Both the position numbers and the translations under genes were made by a program. The notes beneath the pieces were generated by a model. It worked only from the letters and a program-made list of their open reading frames with translations, was not told the origin of the DNA and did no database searches. A DNA stretch of 42,487 nucleotides, from the NCBI RefSeq assembly GCF_003031585.1, contig NZ_PWAA01000013.1, positions 1 to 42,487 on the forward strand. The letters run 5' to 3'. The DNA comes from Thalassobius sp. I31.1 (GTDB lineage Bacteria; Pseudomonadota; Alphaproteobacteria; Rhodobacterales; Rhodobacteraceae). Within the stretch, counting starts at the first letter, position 1, and each line of letters opens with the position of its first letter. Shown here one piece after another: positions 16,431-24,816 of this stretch.

Positions 16431-17368
16431 CCCTGGCACCCTTTCACATCCAGCTGGGTCATTTCACGGCTGATCTGCATCAACTGCGCCCGTTTTTCAC
16501 CATCAAGGGCAATGGGGTTTGGGCTGAGCAGCATGTCCTCATAGATATAAGCGCCTGACGCCGCCTGGTACCGGGGATCCAACGCAGCCGCGACAATGCG
16601 CTCTGCCCCAACCCATGTCGGCGCGGCCAGCCGCCCGAACAAACTGGTAAACACCCGCTCAAACCCCTTTACATGACGTGTCAGATTGCTGCGGATATAA
16701 CCCGGATTCAGACTGTTGATTGTCACATCACTGCCCTCCAACCGCTCTGCTAGATCGTGCCCATGTATGATCACACATAGCTTTGCCTGCGCATAAGATG
16801 CCAACATAGACCATGGGTTTTGCTCAAGGTTCAAATCATCCAGATGCAATTTCGCGACCTCTTGCGTGGCCGAGGCCAGATGAAGGATCCGCCCATTGGG
16901 TGTCGCTTTGATCCGATCCAGCAGCAATTCCGTCAGTAAGAAAGGCGCCAGATAATTCACCGAAAAATTCACCTCATACCCATCGGGTGACAGGCTGCGC
17001 GTCGCAAGGTTGACGCCTGCACAATTGATCAGAAAATCAATCTTCCCATATCTCTGAGACACATCGCCTGCGGCCCCGCGCACCTGTGTAAGGTCACCCA
17101 AGTCGCATTGAATCGCGTGAAATTTTCCTTTGTATCCAGTGAGCTGCATCTCATTTATAATGTCCATGGTCTTTTGCAGACTGCGCCCAATAAGGCAAAT
17201 ATCGGCCCCCATTTGCGCAAATCGTTCCACTGCAAGACGCCCCATCCCGCCGGTGAAGATCACCGTCTTACCGGTGAGATCTTGTTTCGGATATTTATGC
17301 GCGGTCTTCCGCGCGAAAAATGTATCAACCCAAAGTTTTCCAGTCGGCTGTTTCATGTATCGTTTCAT
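16427..17368 (-). CDS. short-chain dehydrogenase/reductase
   Basis: 313-residue NAD(P)-dependent oxidoreductase of the classical SDR type, retinol-dehydrogenase-like in layout. It has a nucleotide-binding loop FTGGMGRLA (a variant of TGxxxGxG), CDLGDL and NCAGVN, then Ser in LASATQ and the active-site YAQAK (Tyr and Lys) near residue 192, and NPGYIRSNL after it. The cofactor loop departs from consensus, having GGMGRLA where TGxxxGIG is usual. GGAGGC is six bases before the ATG. It is first in a three-gene operon, divergent from an aldehyde dehydrogenase, so an alcohol-to-aldehyde-to-acid route is plausible (inference). Confidence 0.85.
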   Translation of the reverse strand: MKRYMKQPTGKLWVDTFFARKTAHKYPKQDLTGKTVIFTGGMGRLAVERFAQMGADICLIGRSLQKTMDIINEMQLTGYKGKFHAIQCDLGDLTQVRGAAGDVSQRYGKIDFLINCAGVNLATRSLSPDGYEVNFSVNYLAPFLLTELLLDRIKATPNGRILHLASATQEVAKLHLDDLNLEQNPWSMLASYAQAKLCVIIHGHDLAERLEGSDVTINSLNPGYIRSNLTRHVKGFERVFTSLFGRLAAPTWVGAERIVAAALDPRYQAASGAYIYEDMLLSPNPIALDGEKRAQLMQISREMTQLDVKGCQG

Positions 17369-17427
17369 GGGTTGCCTCCGTGAGTAATGTGTCCTGACAA
17401 ATAAAAAACCAGAGGTCTCTTATCAAG

Positions 17428-17441
17428 TGACCGTCGGTTCA
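17428..17441. promoter_or_regulatory. candidate TetR operator
   Basis: TGACCGTCGGTTCA is a near-palindrome (TGA-CCG-T-CGG-TTCA) in the divergent gap between the SDR operon and the aldehyde dehydrogenase gene. Many TetR-type operators have this TGACC/GGTCA form. Link to the TetR gene at the end of the operon is by position. Confidence 0.4.
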
Positions 17442-17487
17442 TTATCTGCTTTTCACAAAGAGCCCCACAACCTGAGGACGTCCCAAA

Positions 17488-18918
17488 ATGGATCGTAAAG
17501 ACGATATTCAGCGCATATTTGACCTGCAAAAACGCAACTATCGCGGCAATAAATCGGTATCCTATGAGGTACGGATTGATCGTTTGAACCGTGTGGAAAA
17601 GCTGTTTCATGAAAACCACGAAGAGATGATCCTGGCCCTGAAAGAGGATTTCGGAACGCGCGACACCGACATGGCTTTTATGGGCGATATCATGTCGCCA
17701 ATTACCAATGTGCAGGTCATCCGCAGGAAACTAAAAGCATGGATGAAGCCCGAAAAACCCGGTGATGGGGTGATGCGTTTATTCGGGCAAAAGACCTATA
17801 TTATGCACGAACCATTGGGGGTTGTCGGGGTGATCACGCCATTCAACGCCCCCATCACGCTGGCCTTTGATCCTGCAATCGATGCGATTGGCGCGGGCAA
17901 TTCTGTGATGATGCGCTTTCCAGAAGCAACGCCGCGCACGGGTGCGTTGATGGCGCGTTTAGTGGCGCAATATTTCGACCCTTCCGAGCTTGCGGTTGTG
18001 ACCGGGGATCTGGAAGTTGCCAGGTTTTCCGCAGCACTACCCTGGGATATGCTGGCCTTTACCGGTGGGGCCGCAACGGCGCGTCATATTATGGCGGCTG
18101 CGGCCCAGAACCTGACCCCGGTTTTGTTGGAACTTGGTGGAAAATCCCCCGTGGTTGTGTTGCAGGATGCCGATCTTAAAGTGGTCGCCCGGAAAACCAT
18201 CAAGACACGCCTGATTAATGGTGGGCAGGTTTGCATCGCAGGTGATTATGCCTTGGTGCATGAAACACAGATGGACCGTTTCCTGGAATTGGCGCAGGAG
18301 GCCACCCGAGAGGTCTACCCAACGATTCTGGACAATGATCATTATACCTCCGTGGTCGGGGATGATGCCTTTGATCGGCTCAACAGCTATATATCCGAGG
18401 CCCGCGCGCGCGGCAGTAAAATCATTGAGGTCATCCCCAAGGGAGAAGCCCTGCCAGATCCCAAAACCCGCAAATTCCCACTGACGATGGTGGTGAACCC
18501 TGCCCCTGACCTGCGCCTGTCGCGCGAAGAGATCTTTGGCCCGATTTTACCGGTTCTTTCCTATCGCTCACTGGATGATGCCCTTGAAATTATCAATGCC
18601 AGGGAAAAGCCGCTTGCGCTCTATGTGCATGGCAAGGACCGCGCCAGCATTCATCGGGTGCTTGCCGAAACAAGTTCGGGCGGTGTGACCGTGAATGATT
18701 TTCTGATGCATGCAGGATCCCATACCATGGGTTTTGGCGGGGTCGGCCAAAGTGGCATGGGACGCTATAAGGGCGGAAAAGTAGGCTTTCAGGCCTTTTC
18801 AAATCCGAAATCCGTGTTTGAACAGGGGATAATGGGGCGCATGACCCTTGGGTTTTTGCCGCCCATCAATTCCGCAAGAACGCGCAAAATTTTAAAATCC
18901 CGCGTGGGAATAAAATAG
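17488..18918 (+). CDS. aldehyde dehydrogenase, coniferyl-aldehyde-dehydrogenase type
   Basis: 476-residue NAD(P)-dependent aldehyde dehydrogenase. Asn120 in TPFNAPITL, general base Glu215 in LLELGGKSP, and nucleophile Cys249 in NGGQVCIAGDY are all present. EEIFGPILPV and GGVGQSGMGRYKG near the C-terminus match the family. The short N-terminus and GGQVC active site resemble the coniferyl-aldehyde/fatty-aldehyde (CalB, class 3) branch, which oxidises aromatic or medium to long-chain aldehydes to acids. TGAGGA lies 9 bases before the ATG. It is divergent from the SDR/TetR operon and probably under the same regulator. Confidence 0.9.
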   Translation: MDRKDDIQRIFDLQKRNYRGNKSVSYEVRIDRLNRVEKLFHENHEEMILALKEDFGTRDTDMAFMGDIMSPITNVQVIRRKLKAWMKPEKPGDGVMRLFGQKTYIMHEPLGVVGVITPFNAPITLAFDPAIDAIGAGNSVMMRFPEATPRTGALMARLVAQYFDPSELAVVTGDLEVARFSAALPWDMLAFTGGAATARHIMAAAAQNLTPVLLELGGKSPVVVLQDADLKVVARKTIKTRLINGGQVCIAGDYALVHETQMDRFLELAQEATREVYPTILDNDHYTSVVGDDAFDRLNSYISEARARGSKIIEVIPKGEALPDPKTRKFPLTMVVNPAPDLRLSREEIFGPILPVLSYRSLDDALEIINAREKPLALYVHGKDRASIHRVLAETSSGGVTVNDFLMHAGSHTMGFGGVGQSGMGRYKGGKVGFQAFSNPKSVFEQGIMGRMTLGFLPPINSARTRKILKSRVGIK

Positions 18919-19150
18919 GATCATGCATTGATAGGGAGCAAAAGCGAAACTCAGCGCTATCGCGCGCCAGCTTAACGAGCGCCCGAAGTCAGCCATGCTG
19001 CATGCTGCACGAAAGTCGGCTGATGGTATTATTAAATCGCAACACAGGGGGGAGGACTATTATTTATAAGTTGGCCATAATTAATTGGCTAATCCTCTCG
19101 GTTCAGGCATCATTATCAATGAATAGCCGCACCCCAAAAAGGAACTTCCT

Positions 19151-20077
19151 TTGAGTACACCAAAAACTTTAAATCCAGAAGCGGCACGTATTTTGGCGGA
19201 TACTCCTGCGCCCTTTTCTGATCGTTCGTCCGGGAACCTGCCCAAATTGCGTGATGAAACACGGGCCTATATGGCCCCAATAGCAGATCGCGCGATCCGT
19301 ACCACTGGTGTCTCAACCGAAAGAAAAACGATAGGCGGTACGCCTTGCATGTTGGTGCACCCTCCTGAAAAACGCTCCACTTGGCCTATCCTGTATGGGT
19401 TCGGAGGAGGTTTTGTTCAGGGTGGCCCTTTTGAGGATATGGCAATTGTTGCGCCGCTCTGCGCATTGACTGGCGCAACAGTTATTATTCCTGATTACCG
19501 CCTCGCCCCTGAACATCCCTGGCCTGCCGCAATTGACGACGCATTCGCGGTGTATCGCGCGATTGCAGAGGCGCCTTTTGCGATAATCGGCGAGTCCGCA
19601 GGCGGAAACCTCGCGCTGTCGCTGATGTTGCGCGCACAAAAGGAAGGCCTCAGGTTACCCAGTGCCGCCGCTCTTCTGTCTCCCTGGTGTGATTTAACCA
19701 ACTCAGGCGACAGTTTAACCGCCAATGACGGACGTGACCCAACGATAAGAAGAAGAGACGTGGAGGTTTCAGCCCGCCACTACGCCAACGGAAAAAATCC
19801 GGAAGACCCCGAAATTTCGCCCATCAATGGTACATTTGATGAGAATTTCCCGCCATGTGTCATTACAACCGGCACGCGCGACTTATTGCTAAGTCAGTCC
19901 GTCAGGCTTGCAAACGTTCTACGTGACAACAACGTAACTGTTGATCTGCACGTTTGGGAGAGCTTATGGCATGTTTTCGAGTGGGATGACCGCATACCAG
20001 AAGCAAGGCGATCCATCTCCAGTATTGCACGGTTTTTATCCAATCACATGACGCAGAACGAGCAAGTCATGAGGTGA
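19151..20077 (+). CDS. alpha/beta hydrolase, hormone-sensitive-lipase family esterase
   Basis: 308-residue esterase-type hydrolase. The nucleophile Ser149 lies in GESAGG, the acid in GTRDLLLS and the histidine in LWHVFEW. The oxyanion motif, usually HGGG, reads GFGGG (LYGFGGGFVQGG), so its His is replaced by Phe. PDYRLAPEHPWPAA is typical of the family. The start is TTG 19151, with AAGGAA close upstream; no ATG nearby gives the full N-terminus. The 232 bases before it hold no gene that I can see. It may release an alcohol or acid used by the neighbouring SDR and dehydrogenase (inference). Confidence 0.85.
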   Translation: MSTPKTLNPEAARILADTPAPFSDRSSGNLPKLRDETRAYMAPIADRAIRTTGVSTERKTIGGTPCMLVHPPEKRSTWPILYGFGGGFVQGGPFEDMAIVAPLCALTGATVIIPDYRLAPEHPWPAAIDDAFAVYRAIAEAPFAIIGESAGGNLALSLMLRAQKEGLRLPSAAALLSPWCDLTNSGDSLTANDGRDPTIRRRDVEVSARHYANGKNPEDPEISPINGTFDENFPPCVITTGTRDLLLSQSVRLANVLRDNNVTVDLHVWESLWHVFEWDDRIPEARRSISSIARFLSNHMTQNEQVMR

Positions 20078-20168
20078 AGTGTGAACCTAACACAAAATTC
20101 AACATTGAAGGCTCACTATTTCCGCTGACCGACGTTTGAGCCAACAAAAAAATGCATCTGCATCAATG

Positions 20169-20446
20169 GCCGCGCCGCAAGTGATCCGTGTGAAGGGCGA
20201 TCGCATCGCGGATGACGGTGCATTGGTGCGGAGATGGGGGCTGCAAGGTCACGGCATCATCCTGAAATCAGAACTGGACGTGAATGATGATCTGAGCCGG
20301 GGCAATCTGGTCGAGGTCTTACCTGAATTTGCACCGCCACCAATCCCCTTGCAAATGCTATTCCCCCCGCCCGCGCACAACCCCGGCGGATCAAGGCGTT
20401 GGCGGATTTTTTCATCCAAAAAATCAAAGCGAAAAAGAACGCTTAG
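20169..20446 (+). pseudogene. remnant of a LysR-family regulator (C-terminal part, frameshifted)
   Basis: The translated stretch VIRVKGDRIADDGALVRRWG and the following GNLVEVLPEFAPPPIPLQML read as the end of a LysR effector-binding domain. No N-terminal HTH or earlier effector region precedes it. At a run of six C (20363-20368) the frame breaks. Moving by one base restores a natural ending, PARAQPRRIKALADFFIQ and onward to a TAG at 20444-20446. A one-base loss in the C run is the simplest cause. It is opposite in direction to the intact LysR gene next door and is probably a relic, not its duplicate. Confidence 0.7.
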
Positions 20447-20506
20447 AAAAGCGGTGATGGCCCCTCGATGTGAAAATTTGCGTCGGCATGGGAAATGGTT
20501 TGGATG

Positions 20507-21388
20507 CTACAGATGATGCTCTGTGATGATGTTAATGAAACGATTAATCAGGCTGCCTCGGCGGGATGTGCCGGGCCAAACCGCCTGAATGGTGAGTTTT
20601 GACATCTCCCACCCCGGCAGCAAGCGAATGAGGCGTCCACTGGCAATGTCTGCCTCAATCAGAGAAAGCGGTAAATTTCCCAGACCCACACCTGCCAATG
20701 TGGCAGATCTGGCGGCCAGAATGCTCTGGACCTGCATCTGAAAAATATCGAGGCAAACCTTCGTAGTGTCAGCACCACGTTTCATCGTTATCGTATCGGA
20801 TATTTCCCCCATTGAAACAAACGGTATTCGCGCGAGATCCGCTGGCGTGTGTACTGAGCGGTGCTTCAGAAGAAATTCAGGTGCCGCAACCAAAACGTGG
20901 GTGACTTCGCCAATCTTGCGGCGCATCAGGCTGGACGCTGGCATGTCCCCAATCCGAATGGCCAGATCATAGCCTTCTTTGACCAGATCCATCCTTTGAT
21001 CCGTGTAATCCAGGGTCATGGCGACATTCGGATAGCGCAGGGCAAATTCCATCACGCGCGCTTCTAGATCCGGGTCGGGGACAAAAGCCGGCAGTGCGAT
21101 ACGCAGAGCACCTGCGATGTCCTCTGCGTCCGCCTCAATCTGGTTCAGGGCGCTTTCAACGGCTCCAAAGCCCTTCTGAGCCACATCAAAAAGCCGCCTT
21201 CCGTTTTCTGATAACGTCAGCTTGCGGGTCGTGCGATGCACAAGTGTCTGTCCTATTTCATCCTCGAGCCGGGCGATATGGTGGCTGATCACTGAAGGAC
21301 TGACGCCCAGCCGTTCAGCAGCTTTGACGAAAGCGCCGGTTTCGCCGACGGCGACGAAGGCAACAAGGCTTTGGGCATAACGATACAT
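20507..21388 (-). CDS. LysR-family transcriptional regulator
   Basis: 293-residue LysR regulator. The N-terminal HTH (about 5-65) contains AAERLGVSPSVISHHIARLE, and the effector domain starts near residue 90 (GALRIALPAFV). It is divergent from the DUF2218-DUF3500-cytochrome b561 operon, with about 95 bases between them, and is likely its regulator. No clear ribosome-binding site precedes the ATG. The start codon is fixed by the conserved beginning of the HTH domain, and no other in-frame ATG is close. Confidence 0.9.
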   Translation of the reverse strand: MYRYAQSLVAFVAVGETGAFVKAAERLGVSPSVISHHIARLEDEIGQTLVHRTTRKLTLSENGRRLFDVAQKGFGAVESALNQIEADAEDIAGALRIALPAFVPDPDLEARVMEFALRYPNVAMTLDYTDQRMDLVKEGYDLAIRIGDMPASSLMRRKIGEVTHVLVAAPEFLLKHRSVHTPADLARIPFVSMGEISDTITMKRGADTTKVCLDIFQMQVQSILAARSATLAGVGLGNLPLSLIEADIASGRLIRLLPGWEMSKLTIQAVWPGTSRRGSLINRFINIITEHHL

Positions 21389-21390
21389 TC

Positions 21391-21406
21391 ATTCATAATA
21401 TCGAAT
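21391..21406. promoter_or_regulatory. candidate LysR binding box (T-N11-A)
   Basis: ATTCATAATATCGAAT has inverted ATTC/GAAT ends and the T-N11-A spacing typical of LysR-type sites. It directly abuts the LysR start codon, so binding could also repress the regulator itself. Confidence 0.35.
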
Positions 21407-21484
21407 AATAAAATCAGAAAAAAGGGAATAGTGCATCAAATAAGTGATCCATATATGCGTCTCATGGAAAACACGAGGTGTCAT

Positions 21485-21787
21485 ATGGCTGAACGTTCCC
21501 AAGTTTTGCTGACGACGGAAAAGGCTGCGAACTACATTCGCCAGTTGAGCAAACATTTTGCACATAAGATCCGCGTCGAAGACGGGGACGGCCTGATCAT
21601 ATTTCACTTCACCGATGGTCGTGCCACAGCCCAGGCTGAAGGCAACCACCTAAAACTGTATGTTGATGCCGAAACAATCGGGCAACGTCAGAGGGTTGAA
21701 GAGATCATCGGCTCTCATCTTGAACGCTTCGCCTTTCGCGAAAACCTTCGGGTTCACTGGCCCGATCAGACAGAAATGGACATCTGA
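21485..21787 (+). CDS. DUF2218 family protein
   Basis: 100-residue cytoplasmic protein resembling DUF2218: an N-terminal YIRQLSKHFAHKI, a short beta region DGLIIFHFTDGRATAQAEG and a C-terminal ERFAFRENLRVHW. Function of the family is unknown; members are often found near iron or redox genes. ATG 21485 gives the family length, with a GAGGTG upstream. It is three bases from the next gene and so the first of an operon with DUF3500 and cytochrome b561. Confidence 0.75.
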   Translation: MAERSQVLLTTEKAANYIRQLSKHFAHKIRVEDGDGLIIFHFTDGRATAQAEGNHLKLYVDAETIGQRQRVEEIIGSHLERFAFRENLRVHWPDQTEMDI

Positions 21788-21790
21788 CCC

Positions 21791-22852
21791 ATGAAAATCC
21801 TCACCACAACCGCCTTAATCCTAACGCTGGCAACCCCTGCTTTGGCCCATCAGGCGCCAAGCCATGATCATAGCGAAATCGTGCCCATCCCGGCTTATGA
21901 CCTTCCCTATGGCGAGGCGTCAGGCGCTGCGGCCCTTACCGCAATTGAGACGTTACTCGCGAGTATTGATGAACACACCCGGGCGCAGTTCATGTTTGAC
22001 ATTGACGGCCCGACCCGCGCGGGCTGGTCGAACCTGCCTGCAGGTATTGTAAGCCGAACCGGCATCTCATTGAATGAGCTGTCAGAAGAACAGCGCAGTC
22101 TGGTTTTTGCTTTCCTGTCGTCCTCTCTGGGCGAAGAAGGCTATGAGACAGTTGCCGAAGCTCTGGCAGCTGAGGCATTCCTCAGCACGGATGGTCGGGC
22201 AGAACGTCTGCAATGGGCCCCGGAAAACTACTGGCTGTCGATCTTTGGCACGCCCTCTTCAGACGGGGCCTGGGGCTGGCAGTTTGGCGGACATCATCTG
22301 GCGCTGAATATTTCGATCGAAGGCAATAAGGTCGAAACCATGTCGCCGACCTTTATCGGGACGGAACCTGCGGTCTTTACCCTGAACGGTGTTGACTACG
22401 AAGCCGTGCGTGACATGCATCTGTCGGGTTATGCTGTCTTTACCGCGCTGGATGCCAACCAACAAAAGACTGCTGATGCCGGAAGTATTCCTGAAGATGT
22501 GCTGACAGGCCCGGGAAATGACGGCGTCATTCCGCAGGCAATTGGCCTGTCAGCCGCGGATATGAACGATGAACAGCAAACGCTGCTGCTGAACACGATC
22601 GCGGAATGGGTATCCGTTCAACCCAATGAGAATGCCGCCCCACGCATGGCCGAACTGGCGGCCGGGATGGATGCGCTCAGCTTTGCATGGACCGGAAATG
22701 ATGAGGTCAACACCCCAACCTATATGCGGATTCAGGGGCCGACCCTGATCATCGAACTGCTGTCCACCGGCGGCAATGTCGGCAGCAGCGCAAAGGGCGC
22801 AGGCCATTATCACACAATGTATCGCAACCCGACCCGCGAATATGGGCAGTGA
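21791..22852 (+). CDS. DUF3500 family exported protein
   Basis: 353-residue protein. The signal peptide MKILTTTALILTLATPALA is followed by a His-rich start (HQAPSHDHSE) that could bind metal. The DUF3500 core is recognisable: NYWLSIFGTPSSDGAWGWQF, then GGHHLALNISIEG, TFIGTEPAVF and a final GHYHTMYRNPTREYG. Its biochemical role is not established. It sits between DUF2218 and a b-type cytochrome, which suggests a periplasmic partner in electron transfer or metal handling (inference). ATG 21791 follows the DUF2218 stop by three bases. Confidence 0.85.
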   Translation: MKILTTTALILTLATPALAHQAPSHDHSEIVPIPAYDLPYGEASGAAALTAIETLLASIDEHTRAQFMFDIDGPTRAGWSNLPAGIVSRTGISLNELSEEQRSLVFAFLSSSLGEEGYETVAEALAAEAFLSTDGRAERLQWAPENYWLSIFGTPSSDGAWGWQFGGHHLALNISIEGNKVETMSPTFIGTEPAVFTLNGVDYEAVRDMHLSGYAVFTALDANQQKTADAGSIPEDVLTGPGNDGVIPQAIGLSAADMNDEQQTLLLNTIAEWVSVQPNENAAPRMAELAAGMDALSFAWTGNDEVNTPTYMRIQGPTLIIELLSTGGNVGSSAKGAGHYHTMYRNPTREYGQ

Positions 22853-22894
22853 CCGCTCTGGCGTCCACCTAACTTAGAAAAAGGTAGATAAACT

Positions 22895-23446
22895 ATGTCA
22901 GAAGAACCCATCGCTTATGCAGAAATCATATTGCACTGGGTGGTCGGCCTCGGAATTATCGGGGTCGTCGCCATCGGGATCTATATGACTCAGATGGAAA
23001 ATTTCGCGCTTTACGGGCTGCACAAATCCCTGGGGATCTTGCTGTTTACGGTCATTGTGATCCGCGTCGTAATTCGCCTGCGCAAGGGCTGGCCAGAGAA
23101 TGTCAGCACAGGGGCAGCCTGGGAACGCGGGCTGGCTCGCGTCATCCAATGGGTTCTGCTGATCGCCACCATCGCTATGCCGCTGTCAGGCATGTTTGAC
23201 GCTTACGGGGCTGGGCGTGGGCTGAACGTGTTTGGTGTAAATCTGGTCGCTCCTAATATTGACGACACAGGCCTTCGTGCAGTCGTCAGTGAAGCGCTTT
23301 CCAGTTTTGGTGAGGCCGTGCATGGCATCGGCGCAAACATCCTGATCGCAGCAATCCTGCTGCATGTGGCAGGCGCGTTGAAACACCATCTGTTCGACCG
23401 CGACACTCCCCTGCGCCGGATGGTCCGGCGCGGAACGATGTCATGA
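22895..23446 (+). CDS. cytochrome b561-type membrane protein
   Basis: 183-residue membrane protein with four transmembrane helices (about 12-31, 46-61, 83-102 and 143-162). Likely haem-ligating histidines are His14 (ILHWVV), the HKSLG His in helix 2, VHGIG and LLHVAGALKHHL, the pattern of bacterial cytochrome b561 proteins that move electrons across or along the membrane. AAAGGTAG precedes ATG 22895. It is the last gene of the DUF2218-DUF3500 operon, for which it may be the electron donor or acceptor. Confidence 0.87.
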   Translation: MSEEPIAYAEIILHWVVGLGIIGVVAIGIYMTQMENFALYGLHKSLGILLFTVIVIRVVIRLRKGWPENVSTGAAWERGLARVIQWVLLIATIAMPLSGMFDAYGAGRGLNVFGVNLVAPNIDDTGLRAVVSEALSSFGEAVHGIGANILIAAILLHVAGALKHHLFDRDTPLRRMVRRGTMS

Positions 23447-24070
23447 GCTCCTGATCAGGGGCAGAAGATTTGATGCCGGACGTGAGGCAGGATCACAGAA
23501 TATCCCGGACAGCCAGCCCAAATCAAAGGATCGGAATTCAAATGTGCAAAACCAGCATTTTATCCAGTAAAAATGGCGGACAGACAGCCCGATTGACTGA
23601 ACCAAAAAATTCACTCAAACATTTGTTATAAAATCTTATTTATACATTCCTCAACTTTTATTGTGTAGCAAAATGTGTAGCATTTTTATTGATCAATGGT
23701 AGGTACGATTGCTGGCAACTATAATACGTTAATACGCCATTGACCTTACTCATGCAGATGATGAACTTCTGAATATATTCGAATTGAATTCTCCCCCTAC
23801 GGCGTAGGTGATGGCGGCGGAGCGATGCTTATGAAATTCAGCGAGCTCAATGGTGTGTAGATGTGTCATTACCAGCGGGACATTTCCTTTAACCTCCCAG
23901 ACTTAGGAAGAAGGATATGCTCATTTACAATGCCGCATCCCGCTCAGCGGCTCCTTTTGAGCCAGACCTACCTTGACCACCGTTATCCAATGGGTGATCA
24001 ATCACGAAATTCTGGGCTCATAGCATCCCAATTTCGTAACTTTTTTCAACAAATAAAGGAGAGCGTTGTA
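23447..24070. other. AT-rich region with no supported gene
   Basis: About 620 bases with base composition shifting visibly towards A/T compared with the operon before it. Short open frames here have no domain or signal, and I could not recognise a broken gene. It holds a pair of TGTGTAGCA repeats (separate entry) and may mark the left edge of the acquired RTX locus. Confidence 0.5.
23662..23682. repeat. pair of direct TGTGTAGCA repeats
   Basis: TGTGTAGCA occurs at 23662-23670 and 23674-23682, separated by AAA and followed by TTTTT. Nonamers on a 12-base spacing suggest a protein-binding site or a recombination junction. The function is unknown. Confidence 0.35.
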
Positions 24071-24190
24071 ATGCCTCTTCGGAGCATTCAAAAAACCTTC
24101 AATCCGGTTCTGATCATACTTCTTGGCCCAGCCAGTACGCATGCGGTGGACGCGCAAACTCCTTACGGGACAACTCCTTCCTATGCCTAA
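24071..24190 (+). CDS. possible 39-residue exported peptide
   Basis: This short frame begins MPLRSIQKTF, has a hydrophobic stretch VLIILLGPAS and a plausible cleavage site after THA, then a short tail DAQTPYGTTPSYA. AAAGGAG lies about eight bases before the ATG. It reads either as a tiny secreted peptide or as the front end of a broken secreted protein. A longer in-frame extension upstream (from 23861) has no such features. Support is limited to the ribosome-binding site and signal-like sequence. Confidence 0.3.
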   Translation: MPLRSIQKTFNPVLIILLGPASTHAVDAQTPYGTTPSYA

Positions 24191-24310
24191 ATGATAATAA
24201 AAATTGAGGATTAAGTTAGGAATGCTGGCGCCAATTTTGTTGCGTGGGGAGTGGAGTAAGTAGTCTCAGGCATCTACACTATATTGTATAAATAAATAGG
24301 AATTTAGAAA

Positions 24311-24430
24311 ATGAGAGCTTTAGACATGTTTTTCTGGGAAATGACGCAACACCTCACTAGGTGGTTTGCAGTAGCTGATCTAATTGGTGACCATAACACC
24401 TCCCCGATTGGTAATGATCATGAAAAATAA
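24311..24430 (+). CDS. possible 39-residue micro-ORF coupled to the next gene
   Basis: The frame encodes MRALDMFFWEMTQHLTRWF and continues to GNDHEKK, an aromatic N-terminal half and a polar tail. AGGA lies about nine bases upstream, and its stop codon falls eight bases inside the next gene, as in translational coupling. No family is recognised. It may be a leader peptide controlling the downstream gene or a real small protein. Confidence 0.3.
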   Translation: MRALDMFFWEMTQHLTRWFAVADLIGDHNTSPIGNDHEK

Positions 24431-24806
24431 AGGCCGTAACCTAATATGTGTGCTGATTTTTTGTGCATGTTCTATATTTTTCTCGATGTTACTCTCTAAA
24501 GAATGTGACCGGTCGCTTTCAATTGCGGATTTGCCTCAGCTAGAAGAAATCGCCCTTCGCGCCTTGAAGGGGAGACCTAGTGAACTGGGCTTTCTGGGGC
24601 TGGAAAGGGACGGCTCAAACTTAGAGTTAATTAATAGCTACGTTACATCTCGAGAGCCCCCAGCAGATCAGATCACAGATCACCCAATCGATCTGGCAAC
24701 ACTTTTTCTTTACACTGAGATAATCGGCAAAGAGTACAGGTTTTCGTTCAATAGATGTGGTGAGTTAATGCATTTTTCAAACCTAAATGGCTTCAATATA
24801 AACTAA
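24420..24806 (+). CDS. small membrane-anchored protein of unknown function before the RTX gene
   Basis: 128-residue protein with a basic N-terminus (MKNKGRN) and a single hydrophobic segment, LICVLIFCACSIFFSMLL, near residues 8-25, leaving an exported domain of about 100 residues. ILFCAC could be a lipobox-like Cys, but the spacing is unclear. The rest contains LPQLEEIALRALKG and two Cys. ATG 24420 is preferred over GTG 24384 because the N-terminus then fits a membrane anchor. It ends 10 bases before the giant RTX gene and is likely its operon partner. Codon use is AT-rich like the neighbouring DNA. Confidence 0.6.
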   Translation: MKNKGRNLICVLIFCACSIFFSMLLSKECDRSLSIADLPQLEEIALRALKGRPSELGFLGLERDGSNLELINSYVTSREPPADQITDHPIDLATLFLYTEIIGKEYRFSFNRCGELMHFSNLNGFNIN

Positions 24807-24816
24807 GGTCAATATT

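Noticed and set aside
23861-24070. Upstream extension of the 39-residue peptide
   Set aside because: The extension lacks a ribosome-binding site and any protein-like signature; only the part from 24071 looks signal-like.
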